NCBI GenBank assembly: GCA_019359725.1
Contig: JAHHGR010000022.1
Span: forward strand, 1-57,920
Length of the DNA stretch: 57,920 bases
Direction of reading: 5' to 3'
Source: Aphanocapsa lilacina HA4352-LM1
Lineage (GTDB): Bacteria > Cyanobacteriota > Cyanobacteriia > Gloeobacterales > Gloeobacteraceae
The position numbers and the translations under genes were made by a program. Below, in pieces: positions 17,322 through 25,926 of the stretch. The number at the start of each line of letters is the position of its first letter. Position 1 is the first letter of the stretch. The notes beneath the pieces were generated by a model that was not told the DNA's origin, made no database searches, and saw only the letters and a list, made by a program, of their open reading frames with translations.

Positions 17322-19046
17322 TTAGAACTCCACCTGTAGATCCGCCATCAGCCGCCGGATGGTGCCAGGATCGCCCTGGAGATAGTAGCCGCCGTTGTAT
17401 TCGGCGATGGCCTTGAGTGCCTGCGGGTTGAACTCGCCCTCCTTGCCGTAACCCACAGTAAAAAAGGCGACGCGCTCGTCTGTGGAAAATCCGCTGGTTT
17501 GCAGCTCGGCGCGCAGGCGCTCTAGGTCGATGCGCGAAGCGGAATCCTGCCCGTCGGTGAGGACCACAACGGCGTGGATGGCTCCGGCCTGCCGGTTTTG
17601 CCTAAGCCAGTCGCGGGCGTACAGCGCCGCGTCGTACAGGGCTGTACCACCCTGTGCCTGCAGATCCGCAATAAAGCGCTCCGCCCGTTCGCGGCCGGTA
17701 GGCGAGGCATCGACGAGCACCGGCGCCTGGATGTCGCTGTCGAAGTCGATGAGGACGACCTTTTCTTTAGGACCCAACGATGCGACGTAGTTCTGCAAAG
17801 TCTGTTGGACGGTGGGCAACTTCTCGCCTTCCATCGAGCCGGACGAATCGATCACCAGCACCACCAGCGAAGGTCGCTTGGTGTAGAAGCGCCAGGAATC
17901 GAGCATCGCCGCAACCACTGCCGGTTTTGGAGGGCGCAGCGAATCGTAGCGCGCCTCTGGATTCACACCGTAGCGGGCGGTGAATTTCTCCCCCAAAGGC
18001 ACCCCCGGCACCCCCGGACGCAAACCTTGCTCAGCTGCGAGCCGCTGGCTTTCGGGGGTGCGCAGATATTCGAGAATTTGCTCGGCCGCCTCCCGCTCCG
18101 CGGGGCTGACCCAGGGGCCGGAGGGCAGGATCGCCCGCATGTTCGAGGTAAAGGTCGCCCTGGGATAAATGGCCTCAAAGCGCGGTTGATCGGCTGGCAA
18201 AGCACTGTTGGCGGCGATGACGGACGATTCGTAGACGGAGCCGACCGAGGCCCAGTAGGGGCCGTTGCGGGCCATCGCCTGCGCGAGGGCATCGGTGGAG
18301 ACGCCGTAGCGGGTGACTTTGCTCTGCAACTGCTTGACTTGCTCCTGGTAGCGGGCCACATCCTGCACTTCGAGGACCTCGGGGCGCTTGCGGGCGACCG
18401 CGGCAAATTCGGCAACCAGTGTCTGCAGGCCGGAGTTGGAGCGGGTAGGGGCCGTCTGCACGAAGTGAACGGGTAGGGCGGGGGCGTTTTTATCCAGGTC
18501 GCGGTGCACCCTGGCCTGGGCGAGGGCCGCAAACGGTTCTGCTTGAGCGCGCAGCCCCGGCGCCAGATCCGAGCGGGCCATCAGCACCATCGGACTGCTC
18601 GCCAGCAGCGGCGCGTCGATGATGGCGGGGATGTAATCCTTGCCAGGAAAAAGTTGATCGATCTGGTCGAGCAGCTGGCTGTGGTAGATTTCGCCGTCTA
18701 GCGAAAGCATCGAAGCAAAGCGCGGGTCATCGGCGCGAACCGTTCCGTTTTTCCATTGCCGGGTCAGATCGACAAAGGCGGCGACGACATCGCCGCTGCC
18801 CGCAGCGGTACACGAGGCCCGAAACGGCGTGCCGTCGCCAAGTACGGGCCGGGTGGCGTTGAACCGTTCGACGGCCTGGCGGCAGAAACCGCCTGTAGCG
18901 CTGCCGACGTGTACCGCGATATTCAGCCCGGAAGCCGTGGTCCGGGCAGGAGCATCGGGGACAGCGACGCTCCCGCAGCCGCCGACAAGCAACAAAATCC
19001 CGCAGGTAGCCAGATGTCGTTTGATGCTCAGTGAGGTCACACTCAT
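17322..19046 (-). CDS. Lipoprotein with solute-binding-like and von Willebrand A (VWA) domains
   Basis: A 574-residue protein. A lipoprotein signal ends in LLLVGGC, so it is probably tethered in the periplasm. A solute-binding-like domain spans about 35-365 (QTAPTRSNSGLQTLV, YWASVGSVYESSVIAANSAL). A VWA domain spans about 393-570 with a complete MIDAS metal site: DSSGS at about 400, the Thr in GGTALYDA, and LTDGQDS. I chose the ATG at 19046 because GGGAG precedes it by 6 bp; an ATG at 19067 also exists. It is coupled to the downstream membrane-anchored partner. VWA-MIDAS domains usually bind protein ligands through a divalent cation, so these two proteins may form an envelope complex. Confidence 0.85.
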   Translation of the reverse strand: MSVTSLSIKRHLATCGILLLVGGCGSVAVPDAPARTTASGLNIAVHVGSATGGFCRQAVERFNATRPVLGDGTPFRASCTAAGSGDVVAAFVDLTRQWKNGTVRADDPRFASMLSLDGEIYHSQLLDQIDQLFPGKDYIPAIIDAPLLASSPMVLMARSDLAPGLRAQAEPFAALAQARVHRDLDKNAPALPVHFVQTAPTRSNSGLQTLVAEFAAVARKRPEVLEVQDVARYQEQVKQLQSKVTRYGVSTDALAQAMARNGPYWASVGSVYESSVIAANSALPADQPRFEAIYPRATFTSNMRAILPSGPWVSPAEREAAEQILEYLRTPESQRLAAEQGLRPGVPGVPLGEKFTARYGVNPEARYDSLRPPKPAVVAAMLDSWRFYTKRPSLVVLVIDSSGSMEGEKLPTVQQTLQNYVASLGPKEKVVLIDFDSDIQAPVLVDASPTGRERAERFIADLQAQGGTALYDAALYARDWLRQNRQAGAIHAVVVLTDGQDSASRIDLERLRAELQTSGFSTDERVAFFTVGYGKEGEFNPQALKAIAEYNGGYYLQGDPGTIRRLMADLQVEF

Positions 19047-19756
19047 GAACAACTCCCATGGGAACATAGTCGTGGATTAAACCTGTGTAGCTATACAACG
19101 CGTGAGCTATACAACCGGCCTTTAATGAGGCTTTCAGAGCGTTGCATAGTGAATTTTTAAGACTGGAAGCGACTCAATTCAAGTATACTTGCAGTCGCAA
19201 TCAAGTTCGCAAAAGCGAAGTACATCTTCTTTGATCAACCACTCCAAGGCGGCTCCGGCATTGCGCCTCAGTCGCCCCTACCTGATCCTGGAACTTTAAA
19301 CCCTTGGCTTGGAGGTGAACTGCCTGCACTATCAGAATTTTGATTCCGAATTAAAACATCCTCGCCACCCCTCTATCGCGATCGCTTGCCGTTTGGGTCA
19401 ACGAGCAGCCTTCCCGGCAAACCCCCCAAAAAGATAATCAAAAAACCGGCTAAACACGGCTCCTCATTATTGAGGCTGATAGGGCAATTATTCGCTGCCA
19501 AAACGCTTCGCAAAAAACCGCTTCTGCACACACAATACCGGCCGCAGCCTCCGGGTCCTTCCCGGCTGCCGCCATCTAAAAGGCTGTAGGACAACTCGCT
19601 TGCCTTGCCGATTTTGTCGTCCTTGCCCTCAGGTACTTGCCCTCACCTGCAGATTATCACGAAGTCTAAAATATCTCAACTATTGAGCCACTTTATTTTG
19701 TGAGTTAAATTTGGATAGAGTCAATCCTGCAGCCCTTGCGCACCGAGGCACCGGCC
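19047..19756. other. Long divergent intergenic region
   Basis: About 710 bp between the VWA lipoprotein and the PadR-RCK_C gene. It is more AT-rich than the neighbours and has no convincing gene. It contains two copies of AGCTATACAAC (19089-19099 and 19105-19115), a GCGATCGC at 19378, and short hairpins such as CCTCA/TGAGG near 19463. Promoters for both flanking genes are expected here. Confidence 0.5.
19089..19115. repeat. Tandem 11-bp direct repeat upstream of the VWA lipoprotein gene
   Basis: AGCTATACAAC occurs twice with a 16-bp period. On the minus strand each copy contains TTGTATAGCT, which includes a -10-like TATAGC. These could be paired operator sites or tandem promoters for the two-gene operon downstream. 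Confidence 0.45.
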
Positions 19757-21226
19757 ATGGATTTCAAAATCGCAGATACAATTTCCAGACGTGCGCCCAA
19801 CGGGGTGCCCCACCTCTCCAACCTTGAAAAATACATTCTCACGATCTTGCGCTCCTTTGAGGCGGCCCTGCGCGGCGTCGAGGGCCGGCCGCAGCCGCTG
19901 CGTTCGACCCGGGAGCAGGAGTGGGTGCGTGAGCCCGGTCTTTGGGGGCTGCGCATTCAAGAGGAGCTTGCACAATGTGGCCTGCCGGTCGCCAGCGGTT
20001 CGCTGTACGGTGCGCTGTACAAACTCGAAACAGACGGGTACATCAAAGCGCGCTGGGGAGAAGACCGCCCCGGCAACCGGCGGGGGGCCAGGCGACGGCT
20101 GTACCGGCTTGAGCCGGCCGGTGCCGAGGCGCTTGCCGGGTATCTGGCCGCTGAAGACGACAGGATGCACCGGTTGAGCCACCTGTTCCCCCCTCCAGCG
20201 GCGCGAACCGAGGCGGCCACCGATGTGCTTGTGGATACGGCGACGGTGCCGGATATTTGCCCTTACATCATCGGCATGACGCTGGAGGAGGCTGCTCGGC
20301 TCACCGGGGCGACCGTGCAGGCGGTGCGGCGCGGCGGCACGGTCGTAGATCCGCTGACGCCCGAGACCCGTCTGCTGCGGGGGGACAGCCTGGAGCTGTC
20401 GGGAAACTCCCGGGAGGTGGCCAATTTTCACAGGCTTCTGCAGGGCAAGCTCCAGGTCGAGCAGGTCACCACCTGGGTAGATCTGCCCGCCGCCTGCCCG
20501 TTGGTTGGTAAAACCCTGGCCGAGGCAGACATCCGCAGCCGCACGCGCGCGACGGTTCTGGCCATTCGCCGCAAGGGGAAGTTGTTGGCCTATCCTGCTG
20601 CGGGAACGCGGCTATTGGCGGGCGATTGTCTGGAAGTGATGGGCACGCCGTTCGCCCTGGCTCGTTTTCGCAAACTGCTCGATCGCAAGGCGGAGGTTGG
20701 CCGGGTGGGCGAACGGCTGAGGCTGCCCGCCGATTGTGCGCTTGTCGGCAAGACCCTGGCGCAAGTAGAGGTGCGCACCCACACCGGCATCACGGTCCTA
20801 TCGATCGAACGCAACGGCAAGCCGCTCAAGCGGCCCGTCGCCCGCACGCGGCTGTTGGGCGGCGATTGCCTGGAGGTGGTGGGCACGCCGCTCGCCCTGG
20901 CCGGCTTCCGCAAGTTGGTCAATACACCCTCGACGAGCGCCGACGGTTGCTGCAGAGAGCTGACGGCCACCTGCCCGCTGGTCGGTCTAACCCTGGCTGA
21001 GGCGGACATTCGCAGTCGCACGGGGACGACGGTCGTTGCCATCGAGCGGGGAAATGTTTTTATGGAGTGCCCTCCCGCCGAGACCCGGCTGCTTAAAGGG
21101 GACATCATCCACCTGGAAGGCTCCCAAGCAGCCTTCCATCATTTCCACCGGTGGTGGAACGCCATGGCGCACACTATCGCCCAATCGGCGCTGTCGGGTT
21201 TGCCGCATCCCGAAACAAAGCTGTGA
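19757..21226 (+). CDS. PadR-type winged-helix protein fused to four RCK_C (TrkA_C) domains
   Basis: About 489 residues. The N-terminal part (about 18-140) is a PadR-like winged helix (SGSLYGALYKLETDGYIKAR, RRLYRLEPAGAEALAGYL). Four RCK_C/TrkA_C modules follow with a 79-80 residue period, marked by Cys-Pro/Ala starts at nucleotides 20258, 20495, 20735 and 20972 (for example CPLVGKTLAEADIRSRT, LLAGDCLEVMGTP). RCK_C domains bind small ligands, including c-di-AMP in several bacteria. The architecture suggests a ligand-responsive repressor. I use the ATG at 19757, preceded by GAGG; a TTG at 19736 is possible. An MFS exporter follows 74 bp downstream on the same strand and is the obvious candidate target. 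Confidence 0.88.
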   Translation: MDFKIADTISRRAPNGVPHLSNLEKYILTILRSFEAALRGVEGRPQPLRSTREQEWVREPGLWGLRIQEELAQCGLPVASGSLYGALYKLETDGYIKARWGEDRPGNRRGARRRLYRLEPAGAEALAGYLAAEDDRMHRLSHLFPPPAARTEAATDVLVDTATVPDICPYIIGMTLEEAARLTGATVQAVRRGGTVVDPLTPETRLLRGDSLELSGNSREVANFHRLLQGKLQVEQVTTWVDLPAACPLVGKTLAEADIRSRTRATVLAIRRKGKLLAYPAAGTRLLAGDCLEVMGTPFALARFRKLLDRKAEVGRVGERLRLPADCALVGKTLAQVEVRTHTGITVLSIERNGKPLKRPVARTRLLGGDCLEVVGTPLALAGFRKLVNTPSTSADGCCRELTATCPLVGLTLAEADIRSRTGTTVVAIERGNVFMECPPAETRLLKGDIIHLEGSQAAFHHFHRWWNAMAHTIAQSALSGLPHPETKL

Positions 21227-21299
21227 GCCGGTTGTGGTGGAGAGCGTTTCCGTATCCCGGTAGACCGGTTTCGAGCGGTATCATCGTACATGCGCGCTT

Positions 21300-22952
21300 G
21301 TGACCGGGGACTTCGTGGTGCAGGACCAGCGACCCATCGATTACACGACGGCCCTCGACGAGCGCACCAAGCGCCTGGTGATGGGGGCGGTGCTGATTGC
21401 CCTGTTTTTGACCTCGCTCGATCAAACCGTCGTCGTGGCTGCCCTGCCCAAGATCGTGGCGGACCTGGGGGATCTCGATCTGTTGGCCTGGACTTCGGCA
21501 TCGTATCTGCTGGTGAGTACCACCTCGCTGCCGATTCTGGGCAAGCTCTCGGATCTCTACGGCCGCAAAACCATTTTGCTCATCGGCATCGCCATTTTCC
21601 TGCTGGGATCGTTCCTGTGCGGTCTGGCGCCTTCAATGTTTTTGTTGGTCGTGTTTCGGGGCATCCAGGGGTTGGGGGCCGGAGCGATTACTTCGGTGGC
21701 CCTCACGATCCCCGCCGACTTGTACGTGCCGGCGGAGCGCGCCCAACTGCAGGGGATCATCGCTTCTGTCTTTGCTTTGAGCAGCATCGTGGGGCCACTG
21801 TTGGGCGGGGTGCTCACCGATACCCTGGGCTGGCACTGGATCTTTTTTATCAACCTGCCCTTTGGTTTGCCGGCCCTGGTGTTCATCTTCGCCTTCATGC
21901 CCCGCCTGGGTAGCGGCCTCACCCGCAGCATCGACTACTGGGGAGCGGTGCTGTTGATGCTCACGGTCGTGCCGCTGTTGGCGGCTTTGAGCCTCGAAAA
22001 AGAAAAATACGCCTGGGATTCGCCCCTGGTAATGGGCCTGCTCGCCGCGGCGGCGGTGGGCTTTGGGTTGTTTATTTTTGCTGAGCGGCGCGCCAAAGAG
22101 CCGATCTTGCCGCTGTCGCTGTTTCGCATTCCAATCTTCAGCCTCATCTGTGCCATGTCGGTGATGGTCGGAGCGACTTTTATCGTCGCCATCTTGTTCT
22201 TGCCGGTGTTTTTGGTGAACGTGATGGGGGCGTCGGCCACCGAGGCGGGGGTAGCTTTGATCCCCGAGACGCTCGGGTTGCTGGTCAGTTCTTTTATCAG
22301 CGGCATCGTCGTGCAGCGCACCGGCCGCTACAAAGCGGCGATGCTGGTCGGTCTGGTGCTGATGTCGGGAGGCATTTTTTTGCTCACCCAACTTTCGATC
22401 GCCACCACGATTGCCCAGGTGTGGTTTTCGATCGCCATCTTCGGGCTCGGGGCCGGGGCCACCTTTCCCCAGGCGAATCTGGCGCTGCAGAACGCCGTAC
22501 CCTTCGAGAACGTCGGGGTGGCCACCGCCGGTCGACTGTTTTTTGCCCAACTCGGCCAGACTGTGAGTGCCGCTCTGTACGGGGCACTACTGGTGACCTA
22601 TCTCAATACTGCCCTGGTGGAGAACTTGCAGCCGGTGGCTTCCCGTCTGCCGACGAACCTGGCCGCCCACCTGAATCCCGGTCGGCTGCGCAACGGCGGC
22701 GAGCAGGCGGCGGCGGAACTAGCGGCACTGGGGGAGGAGATGGCCCCGCGCTTTACCCCGCAGGTGCGACAAAGCACCGAAGCGCAGGTTGCTATGGCCG
22801 TGCAGCGCTCGTTTGCCGAGGGAGTGGCGCGGGTCTACCAGGCGAGTCTGCCTTTGCCTTTGATTGCCCTGCTGCTGGGCTTTCTGGTGCCCGAGTTGCC
22901 CCTCAAGCGCTCCAACAGCCCGGAGGCTCCCCCGGCCGCCGCCCATGAATGA
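21300..22952 (+). CDS. MFS exporter, DHA2 (14-TM) family
   Basis: A 550-residue inner-membrane drug/proton antiporter-type protein. It has the DHA2 motifs: LTSLDQTVVVAALPKI in TM1 (motif D1), GKLSDLYGRKTI (motif A), FRGIQGLGAGAI (motif B) and GPLLGGVLTDTLGWHWIFFI (motif C). About 14 hydrophobic segments are visible. The start is a GTG at 21300; a GTG near 21315 with GGGGA upstream is a plausible alternative. It lies directly downstream of the PadR-RCK_C gene, the usual position of a PadR-regulated transporter. Substrate is not deducible. Confidence 0.9.
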   Translation: MTGDFVVQDQRPIDYTTALDERTKRLVMGAVLIALFLTSLDQTVVVAALPKIVADLGDLDLLAWTSASYLLVSTTSLPILGKLSDLYGRKTILLIGIAIFLLGSFLCGLAPSMFLLVVFRGIQGLGAGAITSVALTIPADLYVPAERAQLQGIIASVFALSSIVGPLLGGVLTDTLGWHWIFFINLPFGLPALVFIFAFMPRLGSGLTRSIDYWGAVLLMLTVVPLLAALSLEKEKYAWDSPLVMGLLAAAAVGFGLFIFAERRAKEPILPLSLFRIPIFSLICAMSVMVGATFIVAILFLPVFLVNVMGASATEAGVALIPETLGLLVSSFISGIVVQRTGRYKAAMLVGLVLMSGGIFLLTQLSIATTIAQVWFSIAIFGLGAGATFPQANLALQNAVPFENVGVATAGRLFFAQLGQTVSAALYGALLVTYLNTALVENLQPVASRLPTNLAAHLNPGRLRNGGEQAAAELAALGEEMAPRFTPQVRQSTEAQVAMAVQRSFAEGVARVYQASLPLPLIALLLGFLVPELPLKRSNSPEAPPAAAHE

Positions 22953-22992
22953 CTATCCCTAGAGGCAACGGCCCAAACGGGAGAGGTGACCA

Positions 22993-23628
22993 ATGCAGCA
23001 CATCCTGGCAAGAAGAAGCTTTCTGATTGGCGGAGCGCTGTTGAGCCGGCTGTGGCGCCCGGCTTCAGCCGCCGCCCAAAGTGATGTCCCCAGCAAGTAC
23101 GCGGGCAAGATCCTTTTTTCCAGGGAGCCCATCGTCATCGGCAGCGAGAATCCTGCCGCCTTGACCAACCGCTTCAGTTCGAAGGACAACATTTATGGGG
23201 TCGCCTACTTCAGCAAGTCCATCCGCAAGCTGGGAATCGACAAGTCCTACGCCGTTCTCATCAAGAAAACGTATAAAAATCGCACCAGCACGGTGCAGGA
23301 CAACTGGAACTTCGAGGGCGCGTTGCGGGGCAACGAGAACAACCCCGAGATCCTTGAAAATCGGACGTTTTACCTCGATATCAGCCCGGACCCGGCGGAC
23401 AAACAAGTTCTCCGACGCTTTGTGGGGGCGAGCGCCTACTTGCTGTGGTCGCTCGGTAGCGGTGCAAAGGGCAAACCAATCACCTACACCATGGATGTCA
23501 CCTTCGTCAGTTTCGATGTCGCCACCTCCACCCGCACCATCTGCGCCACCGGTTCGTTCACCCTCGATCGCTACAGCCAGGACTCCAAGCGCTATCTCAA
23601 ACTCTACGAGTCGAACGGTCCCGGCTGA
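22993..23628 (+). CDS. Tat-exported protein of unknown function
   Basis: A 211-residue protein. The N-terminus is a twin-arginine signal (ARRSFLIGGALLSRL) ending near PASAAAQ, so it is likely folded before export to the periplasm. The mature part is rich in beta-forming segments and polar residues and has no motif I recognise. A GGGAGAGG ribosome-binding site lies just upstream of the ATG. It follows the MFS gene by 40 bp, so it may share that transcript. A conserved small protein gene follows after 42 bp. Confidence 0.7.
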   Translation: MQHILARRSFLIGGALLSRLWRPASAAAQSDVPSKYAGKILFSREPIVIGSENPAALTNRFSSKDNIYGVAYFSKSIRKLGIDKSYAVLIKKTYKNRTSTVQDNWNFEGALRGNENNPEILENRTFYLDISPDPADKQVLRRFVGASAYLLWSLGSGAKGKPITYTMDVTFVSFDVATSTRTICATGSFTLDRYSQDSKRYLKLYESNGPG

Positions 23629-23670
23629 AGCCAGCCCTGTTATGATGAGGCTTGCGTTTGGGAGGCGGCG

Positions 23671-24093
23671 ATGGGCAGCACACTCAAAGAATTTCTGGAC
23701 GAATGCGGCGCGCTGGGGTTGCTGCGTTTTATCGTCACCAACGACACAGCCGTACTTGAAGCGCGCGGCGAACTCAAAAATCCTTTCTACGTTCCGCACC
23801 TGCCCCACTACGCCAATTTGCACAGCGAGCACTTCGAGTTTCACCTGAATATGGCCGAGGTCAAACTTGTTCGCTTCGAAGAACTGCCCGCCAAGCGCGG
23901 TAACTTTACGACCTACGCCGTGCGCTTTCTCAAAGAAGACGGCCACAAGGCGCCGATGAGTCTGTTTTTGCAGTGGGGGCAGCCCGGTGAGTACGCGCCG
24001 GGGCAGGTGGAAGCCTTCCAGGCGCTCAAGAACAAGTACGGCGAGAGCTGGGTGCCCGAGCCGGTCGCCGCCCCGGCAGCGGCTCCCGCCTAA
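23671..24093 (+). CDS. Conserved cyanobacterial protein, possibly ChuX/HutX-like
   Basis: A 140-residue soluble protein with a conserved-looking body: LKEFLDECGALGLLRFIV, FEFHLNMAEVKLVRFEE, and then MSLFLQWGQPGEYAPGQVEA. The tail is Ala/Pro-rich. It resembles a small protein widespread in cyanobacteria; from memory the fold may be related to the heme-utilisation ChuX/HutX group, but I hold that loosely. A GGGAGG site precedes the ATG. It is convergent with recN, with about 33 bp between the stops. Confidence 0.65.
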   Translation: MGSTLKEFLDECGALGLLRFIVTNDTAVLEARGELKNPFYVPHLPHYANLHSEHFEFHLNMAEVKLVRFEELPAKRGNFTTYAVRFLKEDGHKAPMSLFLQWGQPGEYAPGQVEAFQALKNKYGESWVPEPVAAPAAAPA

Positions 24094-24126
24094 GCGCTCG
24101 GCAAGGCGCAGCGCCCGGCGCACCCT

Positions 24127-25827
24127 TCACCGGCGCCCGGCGCTGCGGCGGCGGTCGGCATCGGCCAGCAGGGCACCGGCAAATTCGAGCGCTTCGTGGG
24201 CCGAGTGCCCCCCCACCAGCTGGGCCAATTCCTCGCGGCGCGCCTCGGTTTTGTTGAGGGTCTCGACGCGCACCACCGTGCGCTCCTGACCGTCCTCGGC
24301 AAGCACCGCCTTGTGCACGCGGTAGTGGCTGTCGGCGAGGGCGGCCACCAACGGCTGATGGGTGACGCAGAGCACCTGATGGGACGCCCCGAGTTGCAAA
24401 AGTTTCTCGGCCACCGCCTGGGCCACCCGCCCGGAGACGCCGATGTCGATTTCGTCGAAGACGAGCGTGCCGATGCGGTCGGCTCCCCCTAGGCAGGCTT
24501 TGAGGGCGAGCAAAAACCGGGCCATCTCGCCGCCGGAGGCGGTTTCGGTGAGCGGCTGGAGCGGTTCGCCGGGATTGGGGCTCCACAAAAAGCTCACCCG
24601 GTCGGCACCGCTGGAAGCAAGGCGAGAAAGCTCGATGCGCACGGCAAAACGGACCTTGCCCATGCCGAGCGGGGCGAGTTCGCGCACCAGGTCGCCTTCG
24701 AGCCGCCCGGCGGCTTCGGTGCGCCCCCGGGTCAATTCGGCCGCCAGCTCAGTGGCCCGCCGCGTCTCCCCCGCCAGTTCCCTCTCCTCCGCCTCCAGAT
24801 CTTCACCGCTCCCTTCGATGGCGGCCAGATCCCGCTCCAGATTCCGGTAATGGGCGATCACATCGGCAAGGGTCGGTCCATACTTCTGGCGCAGGTTTTT
24901 GAGTTGGCGCAGGCGTTTCTCGGTATATTCGAGGGTTTCGGGGTCCGATTCGACCGTCTCGCCGTAGCGGTTGACGGCGCGGGCACACTCCTGCACCAGC
25001 ACCAGGGCGTTTTCGAGCATTTCGGCGAGGGGCTGCAAGCTGCCGTCGTACTCGCCCATCTGTGTAAGCACCTCCACCGCCTGACCGAGTAGATCGGTGA
25101 CCGCCGGTTGGCCCTGGGCGCCGTCGTAGAGCATCTCGTAGAGCTTCAGGCTGTTGTGCTGCAATTCGACGGCGTGGGCGAGCCGGGAGCGCTCGGCCAA
25201 CAGCTGCTCCTCCTCCTGCGGGTCCTCAAGACCGGCGCGCGACAGCTCCTCGAACTGAAAACGAAACAAATCCAACTGCTGTAGGCGGTCGTCGCGCGAG
25301 GCTTTCTTGCGGGCCAACTCGCCTTTGCGCCGCTGCAACGTTTCGTAGACCTGGCGGAACCGTTCGCGCCGGGGGGCAATCTCGCCGTAATTATCGAGCA
25401 ATTCCAGCTGCACTTCCGGTTTTTCGAGCTGCAGCGACTGGCCCTGGGCGGTGATCTCCAGCAGCTGCTCGCGCAACTCGCGCAGCACCGCCTGGTTGAC
25501 GAGTACACCGTTGACGCGGGCGCGATTGGTCTTGCCGCTGATTTCGCGCACGACCACCAGACCTTCCTCCAGCGGGTCGATCTGCTGAGCGGCAAGCCAG
25601 GCTTCGATGGCGGCCGAAGGACCAAAAGTGGCTTCGATCACGGCGCGCTGGGCGCCGGTGCGCACCTGGGCGCCGCTCACCCGGCCACCGAGTACGACAT
25701 CGAGCGCGTCGAGGATAATCGATTTGCCCGCCCCGGTCTCACCGGTAAGCACATTGAGACCGCCTGCAAAATCGAGCGCCAGATGGTCAATGAGGGCGAA
25801 ATTCTCGATGCGAAGGTGCGTCAGCAT
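24127..25827 (-). CDS. recN: DNA repair protein RecN
   Basis: An SMC-like ATPase in double-strand-break repair, 566 residues, the usual size. The N-terminus is MLTHLRIENFALIDHLALDF with a Walker A site (TGETGAGKSIILDAL). The middle is a long coiled coil (about 160-370). The C-terminal half has the ABC signature region (TASGGEMARFLLAL) and Walker B (TLVFDEIDIGVSG). The ATG at 25827 is the natural start for the family. It is followed convergently by the small conserved gene and preceded, with 99 bp between, by a methyltransferase gene on the same strand. Confidence 0.95.
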   Translation of the reverse strand: MLTHLRIENFALIDHLALDFAGGLNVLTGETGAGKSIILDALDVVLGGRVSGAQVRTGAQRAVIEATFGPSAAIEAWLAAQQIDPLEEGLVVVREISGKTNRARVNGVLVNQAVLRELREQLLEITAQGQSLQLEKPEVQLELLDNYGEIAPRRERFRQVYETLQRRKGELARKKASRDDRLQQLDLFRFQFEELSRAGLEDPQEEEQLLAERSRLAHAVELQHNSLKLYEMLYDGAQGQPAVTDLLGQAVEVLTQMGEYDGSLQPLAEMLENALVLVQECARAVNRYGETVESDPETLEYTEKRLRQLKNLRQKYGPTLADVIAHYRNLERDLAAIEGSGEDLEAEERELAGETRRATELAAELTRGRTEAAGRLEGDLVRELAPLGMGKVRFAVRIELSRLASSGADRVSFLWSPNPGEPLQPLTETASGGEMARFLLALKACLGGADRIGTLVFDEIDIGVSGRVAQAVAEKLLQLGASHQVLCVTHQPLVAALADSHYRVHKAVLAEDGQERTVVRVETLNKTEARREELAQLVGGHSAHEALEFAGALLADADRRRSAGRR

Positions 25828-25926
25828 GGAGCAGCGATGGGAGCCTTCTACTATATTCGAGCACTTCTGCGACGGGCAGGCCCACTTTCGGCGGCAAGGC
25901 CGTTGGGGGTTCTTGGAGCTATATTT

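Noticed and set aside
19373..19594. Short frames in the 19.1-19.7 kb intergenic region
   Set aside because: They lack start signals and conserved-looking content, and the composition looks regulatory rather than coding.
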